Assembly: GCA_937773775.1 (NCBI GenBank)
Contig: CALJVL010000025.1
Span: forward strand, 1 to 47,163
Length of the DNA stretch: 47,163 nucleotides
DNA from: an uncultured Flavobacterium sp.
GTDB lineage: Bacteria; Bacteroidota; Bacteroidia; Flavobacteriales; Flavobacteriaceae
Reading direction: 5' to 3'
Position numbers and translations under genes: made by a program. The notes below the pieces were generated by a model. The model made no database searches and had not been told where the DNA came from. It saw nothing but the letters and a program-made list of their open reading frames with translations. Position 1 is the first letter of the stretch, and the number at the start of each line of letters is the position of its first letter. This document shows positions 8,300 through 16,864 of this stretch, one piece after another.

Positions 8300-8695
8300 A
8301 TGCAAGAAGTTGATGATATACTAGATGAACATTATGTTTACATGAGAGTTCATAAACAAAATATTGATTTCAAAGCAACAAGTCCTAATAGAAGAATTCG
8401 TCCAGTCGCTTTTGATGCTAAAGGAGATGGAGGATTATCTGTGGATTGGTCAGAACATTCAACCCCTCAACAATCGTTAGAACGTGCTAAAGCTCCAGAA
8501 AGTAATGGTATAATTTCAATGCCAATTATAGGTATAAGAGCAAATCCGTTACCACTATCTGTTTTGCATGCACCTGATGAAACAAATTTTTCACATTGTG
8601 AAATATCGGGTATTCCTCCTAGAAAACCCTCTGATATGGGAGTACGAGTAAAATTAATGGATTTGTCTTTATGGGAGATTGATTGTAAAGAATAG
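8300..8695 (+). CDS. unknown protein, third gene of operon
   Basis: The 131-residue protein starts MQEVDDILDEHYVYMRVHKQ, 3 bases after the previous stop. It carries RPVAFDAKGDGGLSVDWSEH (about residues 33-52) and later SHCEISGIPPRKPSDMGVR, both well-structured, polar and conserved-looking. Short proteins with an R-P-x-x-F plus L-S-V-D-W arrangement occur next to the WDxEGA type of protein, as far as I recall. No function is assigned. A cytoplasmic role together with the two upstream products is the simplest reading. Confidence 0.65.
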   Translation: MQEVDDILDEHYVYMRVHKQNIDFKATSPNRRIRPVAFDAKGDGGLSVDWSEHSTPQQSLERAKAPESNGIISMPIIGIRANPLPLSVLHAPDETNFSHCEISGIPPRKPSDMGVRVKLMDLSLWEIDCKE

Positions 8696-8821
8696 TAATC
8701 TTAATAATAAATTTGCATTTAGGACTAAAAAAGATATTACTTTCTATTTATTGTATTTTTGATATATACATTATGTAGTTGTGTACTGGTAAATTCTCCG
8801 TAGTTCCTAAAAATTCGTACT

Positions 8822-8942
8822 AATTTGTAAATAAGCGAAATAAAACTTTGCCATTCCATCCCTATTTGGGTATATATACGAAGTATTGTTTCGCTTTATT
8901 TACTTTCAAATATATTAAATATTCTCTTACAAATTATCAATT
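8822..8942 (-). repeat. orphan copy of the integron attI-like inverted repeat
   Basis: About 120 bases align with 24741-24860 with few gaps. Shared parts are CGAAATAAAACTT, then GGGTATATATACGAAGT and TTGTTTCG, and CAAATATATTA. The outer arms AATTTGTAA and TTACAAATT are perfect inverse complements here. On the minus strand its upstream end still resembles the last codons of the recombinase gene (TTGATAATTTGTAA against TTGATGATTTGTAA). The GTTGGC core present at 24741 is absent. It may be a relic of an older integron platform or a mobile copy of the repeat. Confidence 0.6.
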
Positions 8943-8963
8943 AGACTCTAATTCACCCCCCCA

Positions 8964-8994
8964 TAAAAAAAGCGCTCCTTTTCAGGAACGCTTT
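8964..8994 (-). terminator. intrinsic terminator of purL
   Basis: On the minus strand AAAGCGTTCC pairs with GGAGCGCTTT (one mismatch) around TGAAAA, followed by a run of Ts. It lies 22 bases after the purL stop codon. Confidence 0.7.
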
Positions 8995-9015
8995 CTATAT
9001 AGTAAATCAACGAAA

Positions 9016-12000
9016 TTATTTTTTATCTATCCATTTTTTGGCATTGACAAAAGCTTCGTGCCATGGAGAAACTTCATCGTTTCTGCCTGCAGGGTAATTT
9101 GCCCAGTTCCATTGGAAATTAGAACGCTCGATATGCGGCATCATAACTAGGTGACGACCTGTGCTGTCGCATAACATGGCAGTATTGTAATCAGATCCGT
9201 TTGGATTTGCCGGATAGCCTTCATAACCGTATTTCCCTACGATGTTGTAGTTTTGTTCGGCTAACGGCAAGTTGAATTTTCCTTCACCATGCGAAACCCA
9301 AACCCCTAATGTCGCTCCAGAAAGTGTAGACAACATCACCGATTTGTTTTCCTGCACCGTTACCGAGGTGAAGATACTTTCGTGTTTATGGCTGTCGTTG
9401 TGAAGCATTTTTCCGTGCACTTCATGCTCTGGGTTAATCAAATCTAATTCCATAAACAACTGGCAACCGTTGCAAATTCCAACAGATAGTGTGTCTTCTC
9501 TTTTGAAGAAGTTTTTCAAAGCGCTATTTGCTTTTTCGTTGTATAAAAATGCTCCCGCCCAACCTTTGGCTGAACCTAATACATCCGAGTTAGAGAAACC
9601 ACCCACGATACCTATGAACTGAATGTCCTCCAGGTTTTCACGACCTGAAATCAAGTCAGTCATGTGAACGTCTTTAACGTCAAAACCGGCAAGATACATG
9701 GCATTTGCGACCTCACGCTCAGAATTACTTCCTTTTTCACGGATAACGGCCGCTTTTGGACGTGGTTTTGAGAAGTCGATTACGGGTTTCTTTCCTGTAA
9801 AATGTGCAGGGAAAGTAAACTGTAACGGTTGGTTTTTATAATTGTCGAAACGCGCTTGCGCCATTCCGTTTTTAGATTGCTTTTTGTCTAATAAAAATGA
9901 AGTCTTGAACCAGACATCTCTATATTCTTTTATGTCAAAAGTCAAATGTCCAAGGTCTAAAGTACCGTTAGCGACCATTTTTCCTAGTTTGAAAAATTCT
10001 AGATTATCTGAATTTAATTTGTTTTCAAAAACAGTGTCGTCTTTAACTTGTACGACAATCCCAATGTTTTCTGCGAATAAAATTTTAACCAAATCTTTTT
10101 CCTCAAAAGAATCAAAAGAGATTTGCATACCAACTTCTTTTGAAGGCATTCCCCCTTCGGGGGCTAGGGGGCTAAAACACATTTCTAATAAGGTTGTGAT
10201 TAATCCACCACTTCCTATGTCGTGTCCGGCAAGGATTTGATTGTCAAGAATTAATTCCTGCATCGTATTGAAGGCTTTTTTGAAAAAAGCAGCATCTTTA
10301 ATTGTCGGTGCATCTTTCCCGATGGTATTCAAAGTCTGCGCAAATGAGGATCCGCCTAATTTGAAATCATCTTGCGAAAGGTTGATGTAATAAATAGAAC
10401 CACCGTCTCTTTGCAAAACAGGCTCTACTACTTTATTGATATCAATACAATTTCCACCTGCCGAAATGATAACCGTTCCCGGTGCAATCACTTCTTCATT
10501 TGGATATTTTTGTTTCATCGAAAGCGAATCTTTTCCTGTAGGGATGTTGATTCCTAATTCGATTGCAAAATTAGAACAGCTTTCTACTGCTGCATATAAA
10601 CGCGCATCTTCGCCTTCATTTTTACAAGCCCACATCCAGTTAGCCGAAAGGGATAATCCTTCTAAGCCATTTTTGATAGGTGCCCAAACGATATTTGATA
10701 ATGCCTCTGCAATTGCGGTTCTACTTCCTGCAACAGGATCGATCAATGCCGCAACGGGCGAATGCCCAATCGAAGTAGCAACACCTTCTTTACCTAAATA
10801 ATCCAAGGCCATTACGCCACAGTTATTCAACGGTAATTGTAAAGGTCCAGTAGTTTGTTGTTTGGCTACTTTTCCACCCACACAACGGTCGACTTTATTT
10901 GTTAACCAGTCTTTACAAGCCACTGCTTCTAGTTGCAATACTTGCTCTAAGTAGGTTGATATGTTCTTTTTGTCGTAATGTAAATCAGCATAATTCCTGT
11001 CGATATTCTTATCAGTCATTACTACTTTTGGAGAACTTCCAAAAAAGTCTTCCAAGGCATAATCCATTGGTTTAGCACCCGTAGTTTTTGATTCGAAAGT
11101 AAAACGATGATCTCCAGTCACATCACCTACTTGATACATGGGAGCGCGCTCCCTGTCAGCGATGCGTTGTAAGGTGTCAATGTCTTTTTGACCAATAACT
11201 AATCCCATTCTTTCTTGAGACTCGTTACCGATTATTTCTTTGGCCGATAGGGTAGGGTCACCCACTGGCAATTTGTCCAAGTCAATTAATCCGCCTGTAT
11301 CTTCCACCAGTTCTGAAAGACAGTTTAAATGTCCTCCAGCTCCATGATCGTGAATCGATACAATTGGGTTGTTGTCGCTTTCTACTAATCCACGGATAGC
11401 GTTAGCAACACGTTTTTGCATTTCTGGATTTGAACGCTGGATTGCGTTTAATTCAATTCCTGAACTAAAAGCACCGGTATCAGCAGAGGAAACTGCGGCA
11501 CCACCCATTCCGATTCTATAATTTTCCCCACCCAGGATAACGATTTTGTCTCCTGTTTGCGGTGTTTTCTTTATGGCTTGTTCTAGTTTTCCGTAACCTA
11601 TTCCACCTGCTTGCATGATCACTTTGTCGAAACCTAATTTGCGAGCATCTTCTTCATGTTCGAAAGTAAGCACAGAACCTGTAATTAACGGCTGTCCGAA
11701 TTTGTTTCCAAAATCAGAGGCTCCGTTTGAAGCTTTGATTAAAATATCCATTGGGGTTTGGTACAACCATTTTCTTTCGGTCATTCCGTTTTCCCAAGGT
11801 CTGTTTTCTTCCAGTCTTGAATAAGAAGTCATATAAACCGCTGTTCCTGCTAGAGGTAAAGAACCTTGTCCACCTGCAAGACGGTCACGAATTTCTCCTC
11901 CCGAACCTGTTGCCGCTCCATTGAAAGGCTCTACGGTAGTTGGGAAATTGTGTGTTTCTGCTTTTAATGAAATCACAGAATCGAAATCCTTGGTTTCATA

Positions 12001-12696
12001 AAAATCAGCTTTGTCTGCACTTTTTGGTGCAAATTGTTGTACGCGTGGCCCTTTTACGAATGCCACATTATCTTTATATGCTGAAACAATATCATGAGGG
12101 TTTTCAGCAGATGTTTTCTTGATTAGTTTGAATAAAGAAGATTCTTTCTCTACGCCGTCAATCACAAACTTTCCGTTGAAAATCTTGTGGCGACAATGCT
12201 CTGAATTGGCTTGTGAGAAAGCAAAAATTTCTGAGTCGGTTAATTTTCTGCCAATTTTAACGGATAAATCATCCAAGTATCCTACTTCTTCGGGGCTCAA
12301 AGACAAACCTTCAGATTTGTTATAGGCTGCAATATCATCAATGTCCAAAATAGGTTCTGGCTTGACATCAGTAGTAAAAACATCTTGATTTAATTGGGAG
12401 TATTTCTGTGAAAGCATCGGGTCAAAATCAGTAAAATCAGCTGTCGCTTTGTGAAATTCTTCGATTCGAATAATTCCTGATATTCCCATATTTTGGGTGA
12501 TCTCCGCAGCATTAGTACTCCAAGGCGTAATCATTGTGGCACGAGGACCAACAAAAAAATCCGACAATACGGATTTTTCTATTTTATTTGAGTTGGCAAA
12601 AAGCCAATTGAGTTTTGAAATGTCTTGAGCTGAAATTTCGTTTTGCGTTTGTACTGCAAAAACAGTTTTGCTTTGGTTTTCAAAGAAATGGATCAT
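9016..12696 (-). CDS. purL: phosphoribosylformylglycinamidine synthase (large, single-chain)
   Basis: The 1226-residue protein converts FGAR, glutamine and ATP to FGAM in purine biosynthesis. It is the fused form: a PurS-like front, two AIRS-type ATP domains and a C-terminal class I glutaminase. Visible marks are SANSEHCRHKIFNG, LKAETHNFPTTVEPF and GGEIRDRLAGG. The glutaminase nucleophile is the first Cys of VGICNGCQLF, and the late PHIERSN carries its His. Length fits the family. Around residues 840-855 the sequence SPLAPEGGMPSK is encoded by a C-rich palindrome (10146-10176) and looks like an in-frame insertion. A terminator follows the stop. Confidence 0.97.
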   Translation of the reverse strand: MIHFFENQSKTVFAVQTQNEISAQDISKLNWLFANSNKIEKSVLSDFFVGPRATMITPWSTNAAEITQNMGISGIIRIEEFHKATADFTDFDPMLSQKYSQLNQDVFTTDVKPEPILDIDDIAAYNKSEGLSLSPEEVGYLDDLSVKIGRKLTDSEIFAFSQANSEHCRHKIFNGKFVIDGVEKESSLFKLIKKTSAENPHDIVSAYKDNVAFVKGPRVQQFAPKSADKADFYETKDFDSVISLKAETHNFPTTVEPFNGAATGSGGEIRDRLAGGQGSLPLAGTAVYMTSYSRLEENRPWENGMTERKWLYQTPMDILIKASNGASDFGNKFGQPLITGSVLTFEHEEDARKLGFDKVIMQAGGIGYGKLEQAIKKTPQTGDKIVILGGENYRIGMGGAAVSSADTGAFSSGIELNAIQRSNPEMQKRVANAIRGLVESDNNPIVSIHDHGAGGHLNCLSELVEDTGGLIDLDKLPVGDPTLSAKEIIGNESQERMGLVIGQKDIDTLQRIADRERAPMYQVGDVTGDHRFTFESKTTGAKPMDYALEDFFGSSPKVVMTDKNIDRNYADLHYDKKNISTYLEQVLQLEAVACKDWLTNKVDRCVGGKVAKQQTTGPLQLPLNNCGVMALDYLGKEGVATSIGHSPVAALIDPVAGSRTAIAEALSNIVWAPIKNGLEGLSLSANWMWACKNEGEDARLYAAVESCSNFAIELGINIPTGKDSLSMKQKYPNEEVIAPGTVIISAGGNCIDINKVVEPVLQRDGGSIYYINLSQDDFKLGGSSFAQTLNTIGKDAPTIKDAAFFKKAFNTMQELILDNQILAGHDIGSGGLITTLLEMCFSPLAPEGGMPSKEVGMQISFDSFEEKDLVKILFAENIGIVVQVKDDTVFENKLNSDNLEFFKLGKMVANGTLDLGHLTFDIKEYRDVWFKTSFLLDKKQSKNGMAQARFDNYKNQPLQFTFPAHFTGKKPVIDFSKPRPKAAVIREKGSNSEREVANAMYLAGFDVKDVHMTDLISGRENLEDIQFIGIVGGFSNSDVLGSAKGWAGAFLYNEKANSALKNFFKREDTLSVGICNGCQLFMELDLINPEHEVHGKMLHNDSHKHESIFTSVTVQENKSVMLSTLSGATLGVWVSHGEGKFNLPLAEQNYNIVGKYGYEGYPANPNGSDYNTAMLCDSTGRHLVMMPHIERSNFQWNWANYPAGRNDEVSPWHEAFVNAKKWIDKK
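10146..10176. repeat. C/G-rich palindromic insert inside purL
   Basis: CCCCCTTCGGGGG followed by CTAGGGGGC stands out sharply from the low-GC gene around it. It encodes SPLAPEGGM on the minus strand and keeps the frame open. It looks like an intergenic type of flavobacterial palindrome that landed in a tolerant surface loop. Confidence 0.5.
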
Positions 12697-12781
12697 TGTT
12701 GTGTAGTTTGTTGTATTATGGCTGCAAATTTAGTTTAAAAAAGTAGTAAGCGCAAGAGCCAAAAGAAAAGTATTTCGGAAA

Positions 12782-14296
12782 TTATTTCGGGAAAGGCATA
12801 CTTTGATAGGCTCCTAAATCAGGGGGTAAAGTTCTGGTATTTCCTATGATGTCAATTGGAATCAGGTAGCCTGAGTTCCCTTTGGCGAAAGCGGCCGAAG
12901 TTTCGTCAATATTGAATTTGTTTTCTGACTGATTCAGGAATTTGGGGTTTTCATTTAAAATAATCGCGTTGTAATGTGCTGTATCAGTTCTAAATTGATA
13001 ATCTGGATTTGCTGTAGCCGAGTCAAATTTTATCAAACAATTATTTAATTGGTACTCAAAAGCAGCGGTTGTTTTTTTATTTAAAAGCATCTCGTTAGGA
13101 TAGGAACCGTATATAATACAATTATTAAAAGTGGCTTGGGTTAGCGCTTTAACTTCAGGAATGGCTCCAAGGCTATAATTATCAATAGATACGGCGACTT
13201 GCGACGAGCTATTCCAGTTATTATTGAATGTACAATGGGTAAATTTATAATCTCCTCCATAGGAACAGCTTAAACTAGCCAAGCCAGCAGAATTGATTGC
13301 AATGTTTTCCCCTTCTATTTTTGCGGTCTGCGCCAAAATACCATAGTTGGAACAATCATAGATTTGCGTGTTTTTGATGGACACTGTTGTTCCGTCATTA
13401 TTTTGAATCAACAATCCGATGGTTGCGTTTTTAATAGTTAGATGGTTTATGGTATTTTTTGTACTCCCGTCAGTAAGCCAAATCGTTCCCCATTGTCCTG
13501 GGACATCAGAATATTCAGATTCTAGTCGGTCTCCCTCAAAAACGACTTCATTTTCTAATTTATCAGTGGTCGATGCGCTTCCGTTTACGTTTATTGAGGC
13601 ATTGTTAGTGACAATAAGTCCTGAGTTAGCATGAAAATGTACTCGGGCACCCGCTTCAAAAACAGCTTTTCTTCCAGTGGGAACAGCAGCATAACCGTAA
13701 ATTACATAGGGTTTTTGATTGGTAAACAAAAGTTCGTTACCATTTATTGGATCATTTTCATCAAGATAAAAGCCTTCGATTTCTTGATCACCAATAGGAA
13801 GTGTTTCTTTCGTACCATCACTAAAACGCTTTGGATACAAGAAAACAGCATCTTGAATGAGTGTCACCAGTTCAACCGTTTGCAGATTAGTTCCGCTATC
13901 AAACTCAATTTGGTCCGTATACAGGAAATCAGATGGGTTAGCATCAGTTATATTTGCGGTAGTTTCTATGAAGATAAAAAGGCTGTCTTTGGCCAAAAGA
14001 TCAGTATTATTGAAGAGTTTTCCTTCTGTCCCTTGCATACCATCAACCGTCATACGATATTTTGAATTTAAACCCTTTGCTAATTTTATTGTTGGGATAG
14101 TAATATCATTTTTACTCTGATTGTAGACCTTAAGTCTGTAGGTGCTAGAACCTATATTTGTAAAAACGGTATCTAGGTAAATCGTGTCTTTTGAAAACGC
14201 CAAATCACCTGTGCTGGCTATCGTTTCAAAATCAGAACGGCAAGAGCCGAGAGATAACAATAAACCAATAAAAAGTAAAAAAGGGATAGGCCGCAT
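12782..14296 (-). CDS. beta-helix lipoprotein of unknown function
   Basis: The 504-residue protein starts MRPIPFLLFIGLLLSLGSCR, a lipoprotein signal with Cys19. An immunoglobulin-like front follows (about 30-150; DTVFTNIGSSTYRLKVYNQS is typical of this fold). Then comes a long run of short beta-strand repeats rich in N, G and I (about 200-450), such as NHLTIKNATIGLLIQNN, typical of right-handed parallel beta-helices. Such proteins bind or cleave polysaccharides or serve as surface structures; no catalytic residues can be assigned. The gene is divergent from the thioesterase gene, with a shared 112-base promoter region. It is 85 bases upstream of purL on the same strand. Confidence 0.8.
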   Translation of the reverse strand: MRPIPFLLFIGLLLSLGSCRSDFETIASTGDLAFSKDTIYLDTVFTNIGSSTYRLKVYNQSKNDITIPTIKLAKGLNSKYRMTVDGMQGTEGKLFNNTDLLAKDSLFIFIETTANITDANPSDFLYTDQIEFDSGTNLQTVELVTLIQDAVFLYPKRFSDGTKETLPIGDQEIEGFYLDENDPINGNELLFTNQKPYVIYGYAAVPTGRKAVFEAGARVHFHANSGLIVTNNASINVNGSASTTDKLENEVVFEGDRLESEYSDVPGQWGTIWLTDGSTKNTINHLTIKNATIGLLIQNNDGTTVSIKNTQIYDCSNYGILAQTAKIEGENIAINSAGLASLSCSYGGDYKFTHCTFNNNWNSSSQVAVSIDNYSLGAIPEVKALTQATFNNCIIYGSYPNEMLLNKKTTAAFEYQLNNCLIKFDSATANPDYQFRTDTAHYNAIILNENPKFLNQSENKFNIDETSAAFAKGNSGYLIPIDIIGNTRTLPPDLGAYQSMPFPK

Positions 14297-14408
14297 TTAG
14301 TTTTTTATGTAAAAATAGGAAAAATCTATTTTGAAATCAGAATAACAATTGTAATTACTGCTTTGTGTCTCATCTTTTATTTATTTTTACACTCTTAAAA
14401 TAAGACAG

Positions 14409-14834
14409 ATGACATTAGACAAAGATAAAATGCTTCAGTATTGCAATGATTTTTCAAAAAACACACTGATGCAAACCTTAAATATAGAATTCATAGACGC
14501 CGGGGAAGGTTTTCTTGTGGCTAAAATGCCTGTTAATCCTAATGTTCACCAGCCTGCAGGACTGTTGCATGGTGGAGCTTCAGTCGCTTTGGCGGAAAGT
14601 GTGGGAAGTGCTGCTTCTTATTTTTATATCAATGGTAAAGAACAAGAGGTACGCGGAATCGAAATTTCGGCTAATCATTTAAAAAGCATTCGAGAAGGTA
14701 TTGTTTACGGAACCGCACGCATTATCCATAAGGGGAGAACCTTACACCTTTGGGAAATTAAAGTTACAGATGAGGCCGGAAGCTTAATATCGCTTTGTAA
14801 ATTGACTAATATGGTTTTGGATAAAAAGAAATAA
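14409..14834 (+). CDS. hotdog-fold acyl-CoA thioesterase, probably DHNA-CoA thioesterase
   Basis: This 141-residue protein is a PaaI/MenI-type hotdog thioesterase. It shows the HGGASVALAESVGSAAS helix (the Glu is the usual catalytic acid), VNPNVHQPAGLLHG before it, and GIEISANHLKSIREG after it. Its gene is followed 45 bases later by isochorismate synthase on the same strand. The context makes 1,4-dihydroxy-2-naphthoyl-CoA hydrolysis in menaquinone synthesis the most likely role. A general acyl-CoA thioesterase is the alternative. Confidence 0.85.
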   Translation: MTLDKDKMLQYCNDFSKNTLMQTLNIEFIDAGEGFLVAKMPVNPNVHQPAGLLHGGASVALAESVGSAASYFYINGKEQEVRGIEISANHLKSIREGIVYGTARIIHKGRTLHLWEIKVTDEAGSLISLCKLTNMVLDKKK

Positions 14835-14879
14835 AAAAAGCTTTTTTCGTTCAATATATGGTTAAAAAATGATTAAAAA

Positions 14880-15941
14880 ATGATTGATTTTTTTATAAAA
14901 GTTAAAGAACAAATGGCACTCAATCTGCCGTTTGTGATTTACAGAAAGCCCAATAAAACCAAGTTAACTGGTTTTTTTCAGAAAAATGACCATTTGTATT
15001 TTGCTGGAGATTTTAATGAGATGGGCTTTGTATTTGCCCCTTTTGATGGTAGCCGGATTATCCTTATTCCTAAAAAAGAATCTGTATTATGGGAATCCGA
15101 ACTAACGGCTTTTAACGCGGATTACGATTCCGATATCGAATATCCTGAGAATATTGAAGATAAAGAACGTTTTGAATCACTAGTAAAAAAAGGAGTTGAT
15201 GCTGTTGCAAGTGGTACTTTTAAAAAAGTAGTTTTGTCAAGAAAAGAAATTATTGACCTAGCTAATTTTGACTTGGTTTCTGTATTTAAAAAATTAATTT
15301 ACACTTATCCAGCTGCTTTTTGTTATTGTTGGTTCCATCCTAAAATTGGTTTATGGATTGGGGCAACACCGGAGCGCTTGCTAAAAGCTAGCAAGAAGAA
15401 GTTTTGTACCATGGCTTTGGCAGGGACACAAAATTATGAAGATACCATTGATGTGGTTTGGGAAAAAAAAGAAATGGAAGAGCAGCAATTTGTGACTGAT
15501 TTTATTTTAGACAGTATAAAATCACTAACCACAGAAGTGGCAGTTTCAAGTCCATATACATTGAAAGCGGGTGGTGTCTTGCATATTAAAACAGATATTG
15601 AAGGGAAACTAAATAAGGATTCGAATATGAAACAAGTAGTTTCTGTTTTACATCCAACACCAGCTGTTTGCGGCTTGCCAAAACAATCTGCTAAGAATTT
15701 TATTTTAGAAAATGAAGAGTATGATAGAGAGTATTACACTGGGTTTATAGGAGAAATAAATAAGAAAGAATTTTCTAAAGATACGTCCAAAACTGATTTG
15801 TATGTTAATTTACGCTGCATGCAAATAAAAGACAAACGCGCCCATTTATATATTGGTTGCGGAATAACGGAAGCCAGTATTCCTGAAAAAGAATGGAAAG
15901 AAAGCGTCAATAAATCGATGACGATGAAAAAGGTATTGTAG
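14880..15941 (+). CDS. menF: isochorismate synthase
   Basis: The 353-residue protein belongs to the chorismate-binding family. It carries KVVLSRKE, IGATPERLLKA, MALAGTQNY, WEKKEMEEQQFVTDFI, LHPTPAVCGLPK and EEYDREYYTGFIGEI, which together form the active site and magnesium site. It converts chorismate to isochorismate, the first committed step towards menaquinone. The protein is somewhat short, with a reduced N-terminal half, as is common in Bacteroidota. EntC-type siderophore function is less likely because a MenI-like thioesterase gene precedes it and no siderophore genes are visible. Confidence 0.92.
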   Translation: MIDFFIKVKEQMALNLPFVIYRKPNKTKLTGFFQKNDHLYFAGDFNEMGFVFAPFDGSRIILIPKKESVLWESELTAFNADYDSDIEYPENIEDKERFESLVKKGVDAVASGTFKKVVLSRKEIIDLANFDLVSVFKKLIYTYPAAFCYCWFHPKIGLWIGATPERLLKASKKKFCTMALAGTQNYEDTIDVVWEKKEMEEQQFVTDFILDSIKSLTTEVAVSSPYTLKAGGVLHIKTDIEGKLNKDSNMKQVVSVLHPTPAVCGLPKQSAKNFILENEEYDREYYTGFIGEINKKEFSKDTSKTDLYVNLRCMQIKDKRAHLYIGCGITEASIPEKEWKESVNKSMTMKKVL

Positions 15942-16028
15942 AAGAAGAGAGAAGAAAGAGAAAAGAATGGTTTGTAACGAGGCATTATAGATCAATGAAA
16001 ATAGCAACAAATAATAAAGAAGAAGAAA

Positions 16029-16745
16029 ATGAAACTAGATATATTAGCTTTTGGAGCTCATCCAGATGATGTAGAATTGGGTTGTGCAGGAACTCTTTTA
16101 AAAGAAATGTCATTGGGTAAATCCGTTGGGATTGTTGACTTGACGCGTGGAGAATTAGGAACAAGGGGTTCAGCAATTATTAGAGATCAAGAAGCAAATG
16201 CTTCCGCAAAAATTCTAGGGCTAGCTGTAAGAGAAAATCTAGGTATGCGTGATGGCTTTTTTTTAAATGACGAAAAGCACCAATTAGAAATCATTAAAAT
16301 GATTCGAAAGTACCAACCCGAAATAGTCTTGTGTAATGCTATTGAAGATCGACATATTGACCACGGAAAAGGAAGCAAGTTGGTTTCTGACTCTTGTTTT
16401 TTGTCTGGGCTGATGAAAGTAGAAACGGAACTGGAAGGGGAGAAGCAAGCTGCTTGGAGACCCAAATTAGTTTATCATTATATCCAATGGAAGAACTTAG
16501 AACCGGATTTTGTTGTGGACATTACTGGCTTTACTGATAAAAAAATCGAATCTATTTTGGCTTACAGTTCGCAGTTTTATGATGCGGCTTCTAAGGAGCC
16601 GGAGTCGCCTATTTCATCTAAAAACTTTTTAGAAAGTCTTAATTACCGTTCTCGGGATTTAGGGAGGCTTGCTGGAGTAGATCATGCTGAAGGTTTTACT
16701 GTTGAAAGATATTTGGCAGTCAATAGCTTAGGGGATTTGATCTAA
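16029..16745 (+). CDS. bshB1: bacillithiol biosynthesis deacetylase BshB1
   Basis: The 238-residue protein is a LmbE/PIG-L type zinc deacetylase. AHPDDVELGCAG (residues 10-21) gives the His and Asp that bind zinc, and RHIDHGKG carries the third ligand. DLTRGELGTRGS and the C-terminal GVDHAEGFTVERYLA are typical of BshB1. It removes the acetyl group from GlcNAc-malate to give GlcN-malate in bacillithiol synthesis. It is the last core gene before the tRNA-His fragment and the integron region. Confidence 0.95.
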   Translation: MKLDILAFGAHPDDVELGCAGTLLKEMSLGKSVGIVDLTRGELGTRGSAIIRDQEANASAKILGLAVRENLGMRDGFFLNDEKHQLEIIKMIRKYQPEIVLCNAIEDRHIDHGKGSKLVSDSCFLSGLMKVETELEGEKQAAWRPKLVYHYIQWKNLEPDFVVDITGFTDKKIESILAYSSQFYDAASKEPESPISSKNFLESLNYRSRDLGRLAGVDHAEGFTVERYLAVNSLGDLI

Positions 16746-16820
16746 ATTCGGTATAATTTTTTAATTATATTATTTGCAGAAGCAAACTTATGTTGTATAT
16801 TAGCAATCGCTAAGCAAATG

Positions 16821-16864
16821 GTGGTTGTAGCTCAGTTGGTTAGACCATCGGTTTGTGGTACCGT
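16821..16864 (+). pseudogene. 5' half of tRNA-His (GTG anticodon), truncated
   Basis: GTGGTTGTAGCTCAGTTGGT is a normal tRNA front. It leads into an anticodon arm CGGT-TTGTGGT-ACCG whose loop gives anticodon GTG (His). After ACCG the sequence becomes unrelated; there is no T-arm or 3' acceptor strand within the next kilobase. The D-stem is also broken (GCTC against GACC). It is best read as a tRNA fragment left by recombination of an integrative element at tRNA-His, so a functional tRNA-His should exist elsewhere. Confidence 0.75.
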
